NCBI RefSeq assembly: GCF_014042355.1
Contig: NZ_JACEZU010000012.1
Span: 1-64,000, forward strand
Reading direction: 5' to 3'
DNA: 64,000 bases
DNA from: Rugamonas apoptosis
Lineage (GTDB): Bacteria > Pseudomonadota > Gammaproteobacteria > Burkholderiales > Burkholderiaceae_D
In this document: positions 26,885 through 35,295 of the stretch, in pieces
Position numbering within the stretch: the first letter of the stretch is position 1
How the letters are laid out: each line of letters begins with the position of its first letter
Translations under genes and position numbers: made by a program
Notes under the pieces: generated by a model
Databases searched by the model: none
Told to the model about the DNA's origin: nothing
What the model saw: only the letters and a program-made list of their open reading frames with translations

Positions 26885-27565
26885 ATGAGTATGAAGACGA
26901 CGGGCCTGCTGGCCTTGGCAGTACTGACGGCGTCGGCCCTGGCTGGCTGCGCGACGGAAAGCTCGCAAGCGGTGGCCGTGCCCACCGTGGCCAGCGCGGC
27001 GCGGCCTTACACGGGCGTGCGCGCGCTGGTGGCGGTCGGCAAGTTCGACAACCGTTCCAGTTTCATGCGCGGCATCTTCTCGGACGGCGTGGACCGTCTG
27101 GGCGGCCAGGCCAAGACCATCCTGATCGCCCACCTGCAACAGACCAACCGCTTCAATGTGCTCGACCGCGACAACCTGCAGGAAATGAAACAGGAAGCGG
27201 ACTTCAAGAAGCAGAGCCAGGCCATCAAGGGCGCCGACTTCGTCGTCACCGGTGACGTGACGGAATTCGGCCGCAAGGAAGTGGGCGACCACCAGCTGTT
27301 CGGCATCATGGGCCGCGGCAAGACCCAGGTCGCTTACGCCAAAGTAACGCTCAACATCGTCAACATCGCCACCTCGGAAGTGGTGTACTCGACCCAGGGC
27401 GCCGGTGAATACAGCTTGTCGAACCGCGAAGTGCTCGGCTTTGGCGGCACCGCCAGCTACGACGCCACCCTGAACGGCAAGGTGCTGGATCTGGCCATGC
27501 GCGAAGCGGTGGACCACCTGGTGGCCGGCGTGGAAGCGGGCGCCATGTCCGTTCGCAAACAATAA
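26885..27565 (+). CDS. CsgG/HfaB family lipoprotein
   Basis: A 226-residue outer-membrane-type lipoprotein. The signal peptide ends with lipobox ALAGC (acylated Cys near residue 22). The CsgG-like core shows the expected LVAVGKFDNRSS, GGQAKTILIAHLQQTNRFNVLDRDNLQEM and GADFVVTGDVTEFGRKE blocks. CsgG forms the curli secretion pore; HfaB anchors holdfast. No curli subunit genes lie nearby. Instead it leads a three-gene operon with DUF4810 and DUF799 lipoproteins, an arrangement known from other Gram-negatives without defined function. Confidence 0.88.
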   Translation: MSMKTTGLLALAVLTASALAGCATESSQAVAVPTVASAARPYTGVRALVAVGKFDNRSSFMRGIFSDGVDRLGGQAKTILIAHLQQTNRFNVLDRDNLQEMKQEADFKKQSQAIKGADFVVTGDVTEFGRKEVGDHQLFGIMGRGKTQVAYAKVTLNIVNIATSEVVYSTQGAGEYSLSNREVLGFGGTASYDATLNGKVLDLAMREAVDHLVAGVEAGAMSVRKQ

Positions 27566-27574
27566 GGCGGCCCC

Positions 27575-27931
27575 ATGAAACGAATCACGATCACCGCGCT
27601 GGTGCTGGCCGCCAGCGCCACCTTGACCGGTTGCCACACGGCGCCCAAGACCCTGTACCAGTGGGAAGGCTACCAGCCCCAGGTTTACCAGCACTTCAAG
27701 GGCGGCAGCCCGGACCAGCAGATCGCCGTGCTGGAGAAGGATTTGCAGACCATTAACGCCAAGGGCAATGTGCCGCCACCAGGCTACCACGCCCACCTGG
27801 GCCTGTTGTATGCGCTGGCTGGCCGCCAGGACCAGGTGCTCATCGAGTTCGATACCGAGAAAAAGCTGTTCCCGGAATCGGCCGCGTATATGGACTTCCT
27901 GATGAAAACCGCCAAGAAGGATGGGAAATAA
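27575..27931 (+). CDS. DUF4810 lipoprotein
   Basis: A 118-residue predicted lipoprotein (lipobox LTGC, Cys near residue 21) with the DUF4810 pattern LYQWEGYQPQVYQHFKG, then a TPR-like helical part (GYHAHLGLLYALAGRQDQ). It lies 9 bp after the CsgG-like gene and 1 bp before the DUF799 gene. Function is unknown; the constant partnership suggests one envelope complex. Confidence 0.85.
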   Translation: MKRITITALVLAASATLTGCHTAPKTLYQWEGYQPQVYQHFKGGSPDQQIAVLEKDLQTINAKGNVPPPGYHAHLGLLYALAGRQDQVLIEFDTEKKLFPESAAYMDFLMKTAKKDGK

Positions 27932-27932
27932 G

Positions 27933-28598
27933 ATGCTGAAACGAGTGATGAAACTGGCCGCCTGCCTGGCGCCGGCCATGCTGGCCGTGGGCTGCGCGAC
28001 CCACCAGGTCACGCCCTATGACTACACGGCGTTCAAGGCGGCCAAGCCCCGTTCCATCGTGGTGCTGCCGCCCCTGAACACGTCGCCGGAAGTGACGGCC
28101 AGCTACACGGTGCTGTCGCAAGTGACCTATCCGCTGGCCGAGGCAGGCTATTACGTGCTGCCGGTGGCGCTGGTGGAAGAGACCTTCAAGCAAAACGGCC
28201 TGAGCAGCGCGGAAGACGCCCATGCCGTCGATCCCCACAAGCTGCAAAGCATCTTCGGCGCCGACGCGGCACTGTATCTGACGGTGACCAATTTCGGCGC
28301 CAGCTACACGGTGCTCAACAGCGTGGTGACGGTGTCGGCCAAGGCCAGGCTGGTGGACTTGAAGACGGGAACGACGTTGTGGACGGGCGAGGCTTCGGCC
28401 AACAACGATTCCAATAACAACAACAACGGCGGCGGTGGCCTGGTCGGCGCACTGGTGGCGGCGGCCGTCAAGCAGATCATCAACAATACGACGGACACGT
28501 CCTACCCTGTGGCCGGTGTGGCCAGCCAGCGCCTGCTGGCGGCGGGCCAGGTCAACGGCATGCTGTACGGCCCCCGTTCGGCCAACTACAAGCAGTAA
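27933..28598 (+). CDS. DUF799 lipoprotein (GNA1162 family)
   Basis: A 221-residue predicted outer-membrane lipoprotein (lipobox AVGC). The DUF799 core reads SIVVLPPLNTSPEVTASYTVLS and ADAALYLTVTNFGASYTVLNS. The family includes meningococcal surface antigen GNA1162. A stretch of Asn/Gly (near residues 160-170) precedes a hydrophobic LVGALVAAAVKQI segment. The start at 27933 directly follows the DUF4810 stop; a Met 12 bp upstream is also in frame. A strong terminator follows. Confidence 0.85.
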   Translation: MLKRVMKLAACLAPAMLAVGCATHQVTPYDYTAFKAAKPRSIVVLPPLNTSPEVTASYTVLSQVTYPLAEAGYYVLPVALVEETFKQNGLSSAEDAHAVDPHKLQSIFGADAALYLTVTNFGASYTVLNSVVTVSAKARLVDLKTGTTLWTGEASANNDSNNNNNGGGGLVGALVAAAVKQIINNTTDTSYPVAGVASQRLLAAGQVNGMLYGPRSANYKQ

Positions 28599-28639
28599 GT
28601 GGGGCGAGCCGGCGGGTGCGCCGGCATCGCAGGCGTGAG

Positions 28640-28673
28640 GGGCGGCGGATGCATCATCCGGCCGCCCTTTTTT
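28640..28673 (+). terminator. Rho-independent terminator of the CsgG/DUF4810/DUF799 operon
   Basis: GC-rich stem GGGCGGCGGAT against ATCCGGCCGCCC with one bulge and a GCATC loop, followed by six T at 28668-28673. Located 42 bp after the DUF799 stop. Confidence 0.85.
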
Positions 28674-28856
28674 CGCTGGGCGCGTGCTCCGGTGCCGCCG
28701 CTGGACGGGAGCGGCGCGGATGTGAACGCAACTTGCAGTGAATAATTTCCTTGGACCAGGTTGCTCTTTGGTATATTGGAAGCTCGCCCGCCATGGCCGG
28801 CCGCCGCGGCGGGCGCCGCCAGGCGGGGGACGGCATCGTTTTCCATCCAAGGCGCC

Positions 28857-31800
28857 ATGCGATCACTCCACCTCTTCTCCGTGCTGCGTCCGCACCCCAT
28901 GTACGGCAAGGGCATGGCCCGCATGGCCAAGGTGTTGCTGCTGCTGGCGCTGGTGCAATGGCTGGCCTGGCTGGCGCCCAGCCGGCCGGGCGCGCAACCG
29001 TTCCCCCACTACCTGCCCTTGCACATGCTGTTGGAGACGGCTTCCATCGTCGTCAGCATGATGGTGTTCGTGGTCGGCTGGAACGCGCGCGGCGCGGACC
29101 GTTCGGGCAACGTGGTGGGACTGGCCTGTTGTTTCCTGGCCGTGGGCGCCCTCGATTTCCTGCACATGGCGTCCTACGTCGGCATGCCGGCCTTGTTGAC
29201 GCCCAACGACGCCCAGAAGCACCTCAATTTCTGGCTGGGCGCGCGCATCCTGGCCGCCGGCGGCTTGCTGGCGGTGGCGGCGCGCCGCTGGCGCCCGTTC
29301 CGGGCCGACGCCACCCGTCGCTGGCTGCTGGGCATCACGCTGGCCGGCGTGGCCGCGCTGGGCTGGCTGGTGTTGTGGCACCAGGACTGGCTGCCCGACA
29401 CCTTCATCCCCGGCCTGGGCCTGACGGCGCTGAAAAAGAACACGGAATACCTGGTCATCGCCGTCAACCTGGCCACGGCCGGGCTGCTGCTGGCGCGCAT
29501 GCGGCGGCCGCAGCCGTTCCGGGTGGTGCTGCTGTTCGGCGCCGTGGTGACCATGGCCATGGGCGAATTCTTCTTCACGCTGTACACCACCATGACGGGC
29601 GGCTACAACGTGCTGGGCCACCTGTACAAGACCATTTCCTACCTGTTCATCTACCGGGCCGTGGTGGTGGAGGCGATCGACATGCCCTACAACGCGCTGG
29701 CGCGGTTGCAGGAGCGGCTGACCTTTTCGCTGCAGGCATCCAACACCGGCCTGTGGGACTGGGACCTGGCCAGCGACGACCTCTACCTGTCGCCCGAGTG
29801 GAAGGCGCAGCTCGGCTATGGACCGGACGCGCTGAGCAACAGCCTGGCCACCTGGGACATGCTGCTGCATCCGCAGGACCGCGAGGCCGTCTGGCACGCC
29901 GTGCGCGACTACCTGGCCTCGGGCCGGCTGCAGTACGAGAACACCTTCCGCATGCGCCACGCGGACGGCGGCTACCGCTGGATCCTGGCGCGCGGCGAAC
30001 GCCATGAGGACAGTGACGGCAACGCCCACCTGCTGGGCTCACATGTGGACATCACGGCCCAGAAGCAGATCGAACAGGCGCTGCGCAGCGAAAGCGAAAA
30101 GAATCTGGCCTTGCTGCGCAACGCCAGCGACGGCATCCACATCCTCGACGCGCATGGCGACGTGATCGAGGCCAGCGTGTCGTTCTGCGCCATGCTCGGC
30201 TACACGCGCGAGGAGGTCATCGGCATGAACGTGGCGTGCTGGGACGCCCACTACACCCGGGCCGAACTGGCCGCGCTGGTGGCGCGGCAGCTCGATGGCG
30301 GGGTGCGCAACCAGTTCGAGACGCGCCACCGGCGCAAGGATGGCAGCGTGGTCGAGGTCGAGATCAGCAACTGTCCGATGGCGCTCGATGGCCGGCCCGT
30401 GCTGTTCAATTCCTCGCGCGACATCACGGAACGCAAGCGCGCCGAGGCGCAGCTGCGCCTCACGGCCAGCGTGTTCGAGAACAGCCAGGAAGGCATCCTG
30501 ATCACGGACGAAGCCAACAACATCGTCGACGTGAACGCCGCCTTCACCCGCATCACCGGTTATGGCCGCGACGAGGTGGTGGGCCGCAATCCGCGCATGT
30601 TGTCGTCCGGGCGCCATGAGAGCGGTTTCTACCAGCAGTTGTGGGGCCAGTTGCGGCGCGACGGCTACTGGCGCGGCGAGTTGTGGGACCGGCGCAAGTC
30701 GGGCGAGGTGTTTCCGGAGCTGGTGTCGATCGCCGCCGTGCGCGACGAACGGGGCCAGGTGCAGCGCTATGTGTCCGTGTTCTCCGACATCAGCCAGATC
30801 AAGGCGCACGAGGATGAACTGAACCGGGCGGCCCATTTCGATGGCTTGACCGGGGTGCCGAACCGGGTGCTGCTGGCCGACCGCATGCGGCAAGCCATCG
30901 CCCGCACGGCGCGCGAGCACACCATGATGGCGGTGTGCTATCTGGACCTGGACGGTTTCAAGCACATCAACGACAGCCTGGGGCACGACGTGGGCGACCA
31001 GGTGCTGATCGAGGCGGCGCGCCGCATCGGCGCGGCGATCCGGGCCGACGATACGGTGGCGCGGCTGGGCGGCGATGAATTCGTGGTGCTGCTGCTGGGA
31101 TTGCACAAGGTCGATGAATGGGACGCGACGCTGGGCCGGCTGCTGGCCGCCATCGCCCAGCCGTTCGTGATCGGCGACAAGACCGTGACGCTGAGCGCCA
31201 GCGCCGGCGTGGCCGTCTATCCGCTCGACCAGGAAGACCCGGATACGCTGCTGCGGCACGCTGACCAGGCCATGTATCTGGCCAAGCAGGGCGGCAAGAA
31301 CCGCTTCCACCTGTACGATCCGGCGCTGGACCGCCAGGCCCGCGACCAGCTTGAATTCCTCACCAGCATACGGCACGCGCTGGAGCAGGGCCAGTTCGAA
31401 CTGTATTACCAGCCCAAGGTCAATCTGCGCACCCGCGCCGTGGTGGGGGCCGAGGCGCTGATCCGCTGGCACCACCCGCAACGGGGCCTGCTGGCGCCGG
31501 GCGCCTTCCTGGAGCAGGTGGCCAACACCGAGCTCGATATCCAGATCGGCGAGTGGGTGGCCGCCACCGCGCTGGCCCAGTTGCAGGCGTGGCACGAGCA
31601 GGGCTTGAAGCTCAGCGTGAGCATCAACATCTCCGGCTACCACCTGGAATCGCCCGCGTTCGTGGAGCGTTTGCGCAAGCTGATGGCGCCCTATCCGATG
31701 CTGCCGTTCGGCGCCTTGCAGATCGAAGTGCTGGAGACGGTGGCGCTGAACGATATCGCCCTTGTGCGCGACATCCTGGCGGCCTGCGGCCAACTGGGCG

Positions 31801-32132
31801 TGACGTTCGCGCTGGACGATTTCGGCACCGGCTATTCCTCGCTGTCTTACTTGAGCAGCCTGCCGTTCGACGAACTCAAGATCGACCAGTCATTCGTGCG
31901 CGACATGCTGGAGGATAAGGGCGACCTGGCCATCGTGCAGGGCGTGGTGGCGCTGGCGGCCGCGTTCGAACGCCAGATCGTGGCCGAGGGCATCGAGACT
32001 GCGGCCCAATATCAGGCCTTGCTGGATTTGGGCTGCGGGCATGGGCAGGGCTATGGCATCGCCCGCCCCATGCCGGCCGGCGCGCTGCCGGACTGGCGCG
32101 GCCAGTGGCTGGAGCGGGCCGTGGCCGCTTGA
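28857..32132 (+). CDS. MASE3-type membrane sensor with PAS, GGDEF and EAL domains
   Basis: A 1091-residue inner-membrane c-di-GMP protein. Seven or eight membrane helices fill residues 18-270 (MASE3-like, with HYLPLHMLLETASIVVSMMVF and DFLHMASYVGMPA). Three PAS domains follow (about 283-400, 415-530, 540-660). The GGDEF domain has RLGGDEF with an RxxD inhibitory site; the EAL domain has a canonical EALIRW and DDFGTGYSSLSYL. Both enzymatic sites look intact. The start at 28857 is the last Met before the transmembrane part; 96 bp of open frame upstream has no family support. Confidence 0.9.
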   Translation: MRSLHLFSVLRPHPMYGKGMARMAKVLLLLALVQWLAWLAPSRPGAQPFPHYLPLHMLLETASIVVSMMVFVVGWNARGADRSGNVVGLACCFLAVGALDFLHMASYVGMPALLTPNDAQKHLNFWLGARILAAGGLLAVAARRWRPFRADATRRWLLGITLAGVAALGWLVLWHQDWLPDTFIPGLGLTALKKNTEYLVIAVNLATAGLLLARMRRPQPFRVVLLFGAVVTMAMGEFFFTLYTTMTGGYNVLGHLYKTISYLFIYRAVVVEAIDMPYNALARLQERLTFSLQASNTGLWDWDLASDDLYLSPEWKAQLGYGPDALSNSLATWDMLLHPQDREAVWHAVRDYLASGRLQYENTFRMRHADGGYRWILARGERHEDSDGNAHLLGSHVDITAQKQIEQALRSESEKNLALLRNASDGIHILDAHGDVIEASVSFCAMLGYTREEVIGMNVACWDAHYTRAELAALVARQLDGGVRNQFETRHRRKDGSVVEVEISNCPMALDGRPVLFNSSRDITERKRAEAQLRLTASVFENSQEGILITDEANNIVDVNAAFTRITGYGRDEVVGRNPRMLSSGRHESGFYQQLWGQLRRDGYWRGELWDRRKSGEVFPELVSIAAVRDERGQVQRYVSVFSDISQIKAHEDELNRAAHFDGLTGVPNRVLLADRMRQAIARTAREHTMMAVCYLDLDGFKHINDSLGHDVGDQVLIEAARRIGAAIRADDTVARLGGDEFVVLLLGLHKVDEWDATLGRLLAAIAQPFVIGDKTVTLSASAGVAVYPLDQEDPDTLLRHADQAMYLAKQGGKNRFHLYDPALDRQARDQLEFLTSIRHALEQGQFELYYQPKVNLRTRAVVGAEALIRWHHPQRGLLAPGAFLEQVANTELDIQIGEWVAATALAQLQAWHEQGLKLSVSINISGYHLESPAFVERLRKLMAPYPMLPFGALQIEVLETVALNDIALVRDILAACGQLGVTFALDDFGTGYSSLSYLSSLPFDELKIDQSFVRDMLEDKGDLAIVQGVVALAAAFERQIVAEGIETAAQYQALLDLGCGHGQGYGIARPMPAGALPDWRGQWLERAVAA

Positions 32133-32348
32133 GCCCACGGGCGCGGCGGCAAGCGGGCCAGCGCGCACTCCGCGCGTGGCGCCAGCGCGCGCTCGCGTCC
32201 TACAACGGGCCACGCCGCGATCCGACAAGTGCGCCACCGGCTATGTCTATCATGGTTCCCGGCGGCGCGCGCAATGGCGCGGTAACGCCGCCGGGGGTCG
32301 CCAGGCGAGCGGGCCGGCGAGCGAGATCACGCCGTTGAGGAGTTCATC

Positions 32349-32849
32349 ATGACATCCACGCAAAATACCACCACCACTTCGCGGCGCGGCCGCACCCAGG
32401 AACCGGACGACGCGATCGCCGTCCTCAAAGCCGACCATGCCAACGTCAAGGCCTTGTTCGAGCAATATGAACAACTGGGTGAACGGGCGCACGCCACCAA
32501 ACTGAAACTGGCCACCCGGATCTGCCTGGAGCTGACCCGGCACGCCACCGCCGAGGAGGAGCTGTTCTATCCGGCCGTGCGCGACGCCATCCCCGACTGT
32601 GCCGATCAGGTCGATGAGGCGCTGGTGGAGCATGGCTCGGCCAAGGATCTGATCGCGCAAATCCTGGCGATGGAGGAGAGCGAGCAACTGTACGACGCGA
32701 CCGTGAAAGTGCTGTCCGAACTGGTCGCGCACCATGTGGGCGAGGAGGAGGGCGAGATCTTCCCCAAGGTGCGGGACAGTGAACTTGACCTGGTGGCGCT
32801 GGGCGAGGCCATCACGCAGCGCAAGGCGCAAGTGTCGCTGCCGGGGTGA
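32349..32849 (+). CDS. Hemerythrin HHE domain protein
   Basis: A 166-residue four-helix protein with HHE cation-binding pattern: DDAIAVLKADHANVKALFEQYE, LTRHATAEEELFYPAV, ALVEHGSAKDLIAQI and ELVAHHVGEEEGEIFPKV supply the His and Glu ligands of a di-iron site. Family members bind O2 or act in nitrosative and oxidative stress. A GAGGAG ribosome site precedes the ATG. It stands alone between the MASE3 protein and tRNA-Gly. Three copies of a short GACGGGAGCA unit follow the stop (32848-32882). Confidence 0.85.
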   Translation: MTSTQNTTTTSRRGRTQEPDDAIAVLKADHANVKALFEQYEQLGERAHATKLKLATRICLELTRHATAEEELFYPAVRDAIPDCADQVDEALVEHGSAKDLIAQILAMEESEQLYDATVKVLSELVAHHVGEEEGEIFPKVRDSELDLVALGEAITQRKAQVSLPG

Positions 32850-32940
32850 CGGGAGCATGACGGGAGCATGACGGGAGCACGACCGGGCGCGGTTTGAAAA
32901 GTTGTCAACCAGATGCAAACCCGCGTAAAATGCGAAGCAC

Positions 32941-33014
32941 GCGGGTGTAGTTCAATGGTAGAACGGCAGCTTCCCAAGCTTCATACGAGGGTTCGATTCC
33001 CTTCACCCGCTCCA
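32941..33014 (+). tRNA. tRNA-Gly (anticodon CCC)
   Basis: A 74-nt tRNA with encoded CCA. Acceptor arms GCGGGTG/CACCCGC pair fully; the D arm is GTTC/GAAC; the anticodon loop TTCCCAA gives CCC; the T loop is TTCGATT. The anticodon stem GCAGC/GCTTC has one C-U mismatch (positions 28-42). The 3' 48 bases are repeated exactly at 38735-38782, so this gene is the attachment site of the integrated element. Confidence 0.97.
32967..33014 (+). repeat. attL: 48-bp direct repeat inside tRNA-Gly
   Basis: The 48 bases from the anticodon arm to the CCA end of tRNA-Gly are identical to 38735-38782. The flanks differ immediately on both sides. This is the classical footprint of a tyrosine integrase that recombines in a tRNA gene and restores it. 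Confidence 0.95.
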
Positions 33015-33045
33015 TAGGGAGAATCGACGGTTTTTGAACGGCAGT

Positions 33046-33077
33046 TTCCTCCCCAAAAATGAAGTTCCTCCCCAAAA
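33046..33077 (+). repeat. Candidate integrase arm-type sites next to attL
   Basis: TTCCTCCCCAAAA occurs twice, at 33046-33058 and 33065-33077, spaced by 19 bp, directly between the tRNA and the integrase stop codon. The core TCCCCAAAA recurs near attR at 38624-38632 and, inverted, at 38682-38690. Short repeats flanking both attachment cores fit arm-binding sites of a tyrosine integrase. Confidence 0.6.
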
Positions 33078-33078
33078 G

Positions 33079-34110
33079 TCATTTTGTAGCGCCTACTATC
33101 TTGCCTCTGCGCAAATAATGACGCTGTGTCGTTTTCACGTTTCCGTGTCCCAGTAAGTCGCTGGCAGCCTGGTCGCCGCGCTGGTCGCTGGTGTCGTCTG
33201 CAGCCTTGGCGCGCAGATCGTAGAAGTGGAAGGCCATAATTGCGTCTGCCATTTCGGGGTGGACCGCCGCAGCTTTTTTTCTTGCTTCATCAAAATGATT
33301 CCGCAGCACGGCCGGTGTCAGGCGCTTGCCGTTGGTATTGGTTAGCAGGCCAGCAGTGACGATCTTGTGGGCGGCCTTGCGTTCGTGGATGCGCGCCATC
33401 AGTTCTGCCAGCTTGCCCGCGATAGTGATACGTAGTGGCTGTTTCGTTTTTGCCTGCGTTATGATTAGGTAGCCATCCATAATGTCGTGCTCTGACATAC
33501 GCAACGCGTCTGCCGGTCGCTGGCCGGTAAGGTAGGCCAAGTCCATCGCTTCACGCAGCGACGCGCTACCCTGCGCATAGACCGCGTTATACATCGCATC
33601 CGTTACATAGAGCATGCGCTTGTCCAATGAATGCCCCTTGATGCCTTCACAAGGGTTTGGGAGGTCCGTGTAGCCCCATCCGCGTGCGTGATTCCACATC
33701 GTCGAAAATAGACGCTTACAGCGATTTGCAGTGGTGGGAATGGCTGCACGGTCATCGAGGAACATGCGTATGTTCATCGGCTTGACCTGATCCAGCGGGG
33801 CATCCTTGAATGTCTCGAGAAGGTGCCGGATATCGGACCTGTAAATCTTGGCTGTGTTCTTGGCCAACTTCGGGACGACTTCAGCTTGGTATCGTTTTTC
33901 CACATCGGAGAACGTGACGGCATGACATGGCGCTTCGATGACGACGAGCTCGGTGTACTTTCTCAGCGCAAGTATGAAGTCACTACCAAGCGGGAATTCT
34001 TTGCGCTTGCCGTCGATCGTGCTACGAAGGTAGTAGTAGACCTTCCCGCCCCACGCGCGTCTACGCATGTAAGGTGGCAGATTCAAATTAACGGTCGGCT
34101 TTCGTCCCAT
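33079..34110 (-). CDS. Tyrosine recombinase / integrase
   Basis: A 343-residue phage-type integrase. An N-terminal arm-binding part (MGRKPTVNLNLPPYMRRR) and a core-binding SAM-like domain (about 75-165) precede the catalytic domain. Catalytic residues seen are the Arg of YLTGQRPADALR, the second Arg in FYDLRAKA (Tyr instead of the usual His before DLR), the His of LLGHGNVKTT and the nucleophile Tyr of QRHYLRR. It lies against attL with its 3' end toward the tRNA and overlaps the upstream DUF4224 gene by 23 bp. It is expected to catalyse integration at, and excision from, tRNA-Gly. Confidence 0.93.
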   Translation of the reverse strand: MGRKPTVNLNLPPYMRRRAWGGKVYYYLRSTIDGKRKEFPLGSDFILALRKYTELVVIEAPCHAVTFSDVEKRYQAEVVPKLAKNTAKIYRSDIRHLLETFKDAPLDQVKPMNIRMFLDDRAAIPTTANRCKRLFSTMWNHARGWGYTDLPNPCEGIKGHSLDKRMLYVTDAMYNAVYAQGSASLREAMDLAYLTGQRPADALRMSEHDIMDGYLIITQAKTKQPLRITIAGKLAELMARIHERKAAHKIVTAGLLTNTNGKRLTPAVLRNHFDEARKKAAAVHPEMADAIMAFHFYDLRAKAADDTSDQRGDQAASDLLGHGNVKTTQRHYLRRGKIVGATK

Positions 34111-34303
34111 GTATCACCCTAGGCATTACCCATGTTTTTTCTTTTGGCGCTTCATTGCGCCCTTCAACAGCCGCGATGGTCACAACGGGCCTACCGATGG
34201 CGTTTATCCAGAACGGTAGTCTCATGCTTAGGAGGGCTTCAATCTGCTTGGACTTGGTCTTGCGTCCCGTCAGTTCAAATAAATTTTCGCTAGTCAAAAA
34301 CAT
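34088..34303 (-). CDS. DUF4224 protein, excisionase candidate
   Basis: A 71-residue protein beginning MFLTSENLFELTGRKTKSKQ and continuing with LPFWINAIGRPVV, the pattern of the DUF4224 family found beside phage integrases. The size, position directly upstream of int and 23-bp overlap suggest a small DNA-binding directionality factor (Xis-like); this is inferred from context only. Confidence 0.75.
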   Translation of the reverse strand: MFLTSENLFELTGRKTKSKQIEALLSMRLPFWINAIGRPVVTIAAVEGRNEAPKEKTWVMPRVIHGTKADR

Positions 34304-34389
34304 GCTGTTCCTTTTTCCTCGGGCATGTAGCGCCCGAGGAGGCCTTTATTCGTTGCTGCCTCGTTCCCCTATTCTTTGCCGGCCCCACG

Positions 34390-34716
34390 CTAAATCTCCG
34401 ATCCGTAGATCATTTCGCATAGATCTAGCGTGAGTCCAACTGGTATGACATCCGCATTGAAATCATCCAATGACAGTACAGAGCCCCGCAGCACGCAGTT
34501 GCACGAAACATCTTGATCTTGGTTTGCCAAATGACCGCGACTACGGATTTCAAATGCTTGCGGGTTCGAGTAAGCATCGACTGCTGGCGATAGCACCAGC
34601 GTATAGCGTCTGCCACGCTCAGATCTGCAACTCATGACACGCCCGCGTATATTCACCAATACTGCCTTGCCAAAGCCCGCGAGTTCTCGAATGTCTTTCA
34701 AATTCATATCCATCAT
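34390..34716 (-). CDS. Small unknown protein of the Rep-Int operon (108 aa)
   Basis: Not recognised. 108 residues, beginning MMDMNLKDIRELAGFGKAVL, with several predicted strands (AVLVNIRGRVMSC, YTLVLSP, VSCNCVLRGSVLSLDD) that could form an OB-like barrel. A good AGGGGAA ribosome site fixes the start at 34716; the frame is open upstream but without a site. It lies in the minus-strand operon between rep and int. A nucleic-acid-binding role is possible but unproven. Confidence 0.6.
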   Translation of the reverse strand: MMDMNLKDIRELAGFGKAVLVNIRGRVMSCRSERGRRYTLVLSPAVDAYSNPQAFEIRSRGHLANQDQDVSCNCVLRGSVLSLDDFNADVIPVGLTLDLCEMIYGSEI

Positions 34717-34751
34717 TGAATTCCCCTGTTGAGCCGTTTGTACATCACCCG

Positions 34752-34949
34752 CTATTGGACAACCTGGGTGATGAAATATCCTTCGTGACAGTGCAGGGAA
34801 GCAGTATCGCAAGCCTCTGCGTAACCTTCAAATCGTCCTGCTTCATGAGCCCAAGGAGTGAAACCTACGTCTCCCCCCTCAGGCATCAAGAACAGTGCGG
34901 ATTCCTTGTCCTGCACGATAAATTTCACTTCGCGCTTACGGGAGCACAT
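34752..34949 (-). CDS. Small unknown protein of the Rep-Int operon (65 aa)
   Basis: Not recognised. The proposed start at 34949 gives 65 residues (MCSRKREVKFIVQDKESALF...) and a 14-bp overlap with the upstream 111-residue gene; a Met at 34982 is also in frame. The protein is acidic, with no membrane segment. Inovirus operons often carry tiny genes at this position. Confidence 0.45.
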   Translation of the reverse strand: MCSRKREVKFIVQDKESALFLMPEGGDVGFTPWAHEAGRFEGYAEACDTASLHCHEGYFITQVVQ

Positions 34950-35271
34950 TTTTGCCACCAGGGGCAGAAGCCTTTGCCGCATCGAGTGGCTTCAACGAAT
35001 GGATGATGGTCTTCTGCGTTTTGCCATTGGTGACGATTTCCATTTCAGCGGCGGCCATGAATGGGAAAGCGCCAGCCAGGTGTTTGTATTTCTGGTACTC
35101 CTCGGCTTTGCCCAGGCTGTACTCCGCACACGCCGTACCCATGGCGGTATCCTTGCTTGCGTCGAGTTCTGTCTCGACAAAAACTTTGGTGCTGTCGAAC
35201 GTTTGCCCGTTGTCCATCGTTCCTTTGGAATACTTCATGCCGGTGACTTTGATAGTGGAGGTGAATTTCAT
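34936..35271 (-). CDS. Unknown 111-aa protein, candidate ssDNA-binding protein
   Basis: A 111-residue protein with strand-rich N-terminus (MKFTSTIKVTGMKYSKGTMD, TKVFVETELD), a helical middle (AEEYQKYKHLAGAFPF) and a Lys/Gly-rich tail. An AGGAAA ribosome site precedes the ATG. It follows rep by 24 bp, where filamentous phages encode their gV-type single-stranded DNA-binding protein, and the size agrees. No sequence motif proves this; the assignment is positional. Confidence 0.6.
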   Translation of the reverse strand: MKFTSTIKVTGMKYSKGTMDNGQTFDSTKVFVETELDASKDTAMGTACAEYSLGKAEEYQKYKHLAGAFPFMAAAEMEIVTNGKTQKTIIHSLKPLDAAKASAPGGKNVLP

Positions 35272-35295
35272 TTCGTGTTTCCTGTTTTGATTGGC

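Noticed and set aside
28751..30007. A 418-codon plus-strand frame overlapping the MASE3 gene
   Set aside because: It is another phase of the same region, with Ala/Gly/Arg-rich composition; the MASE3-PAS frame has clear domains.
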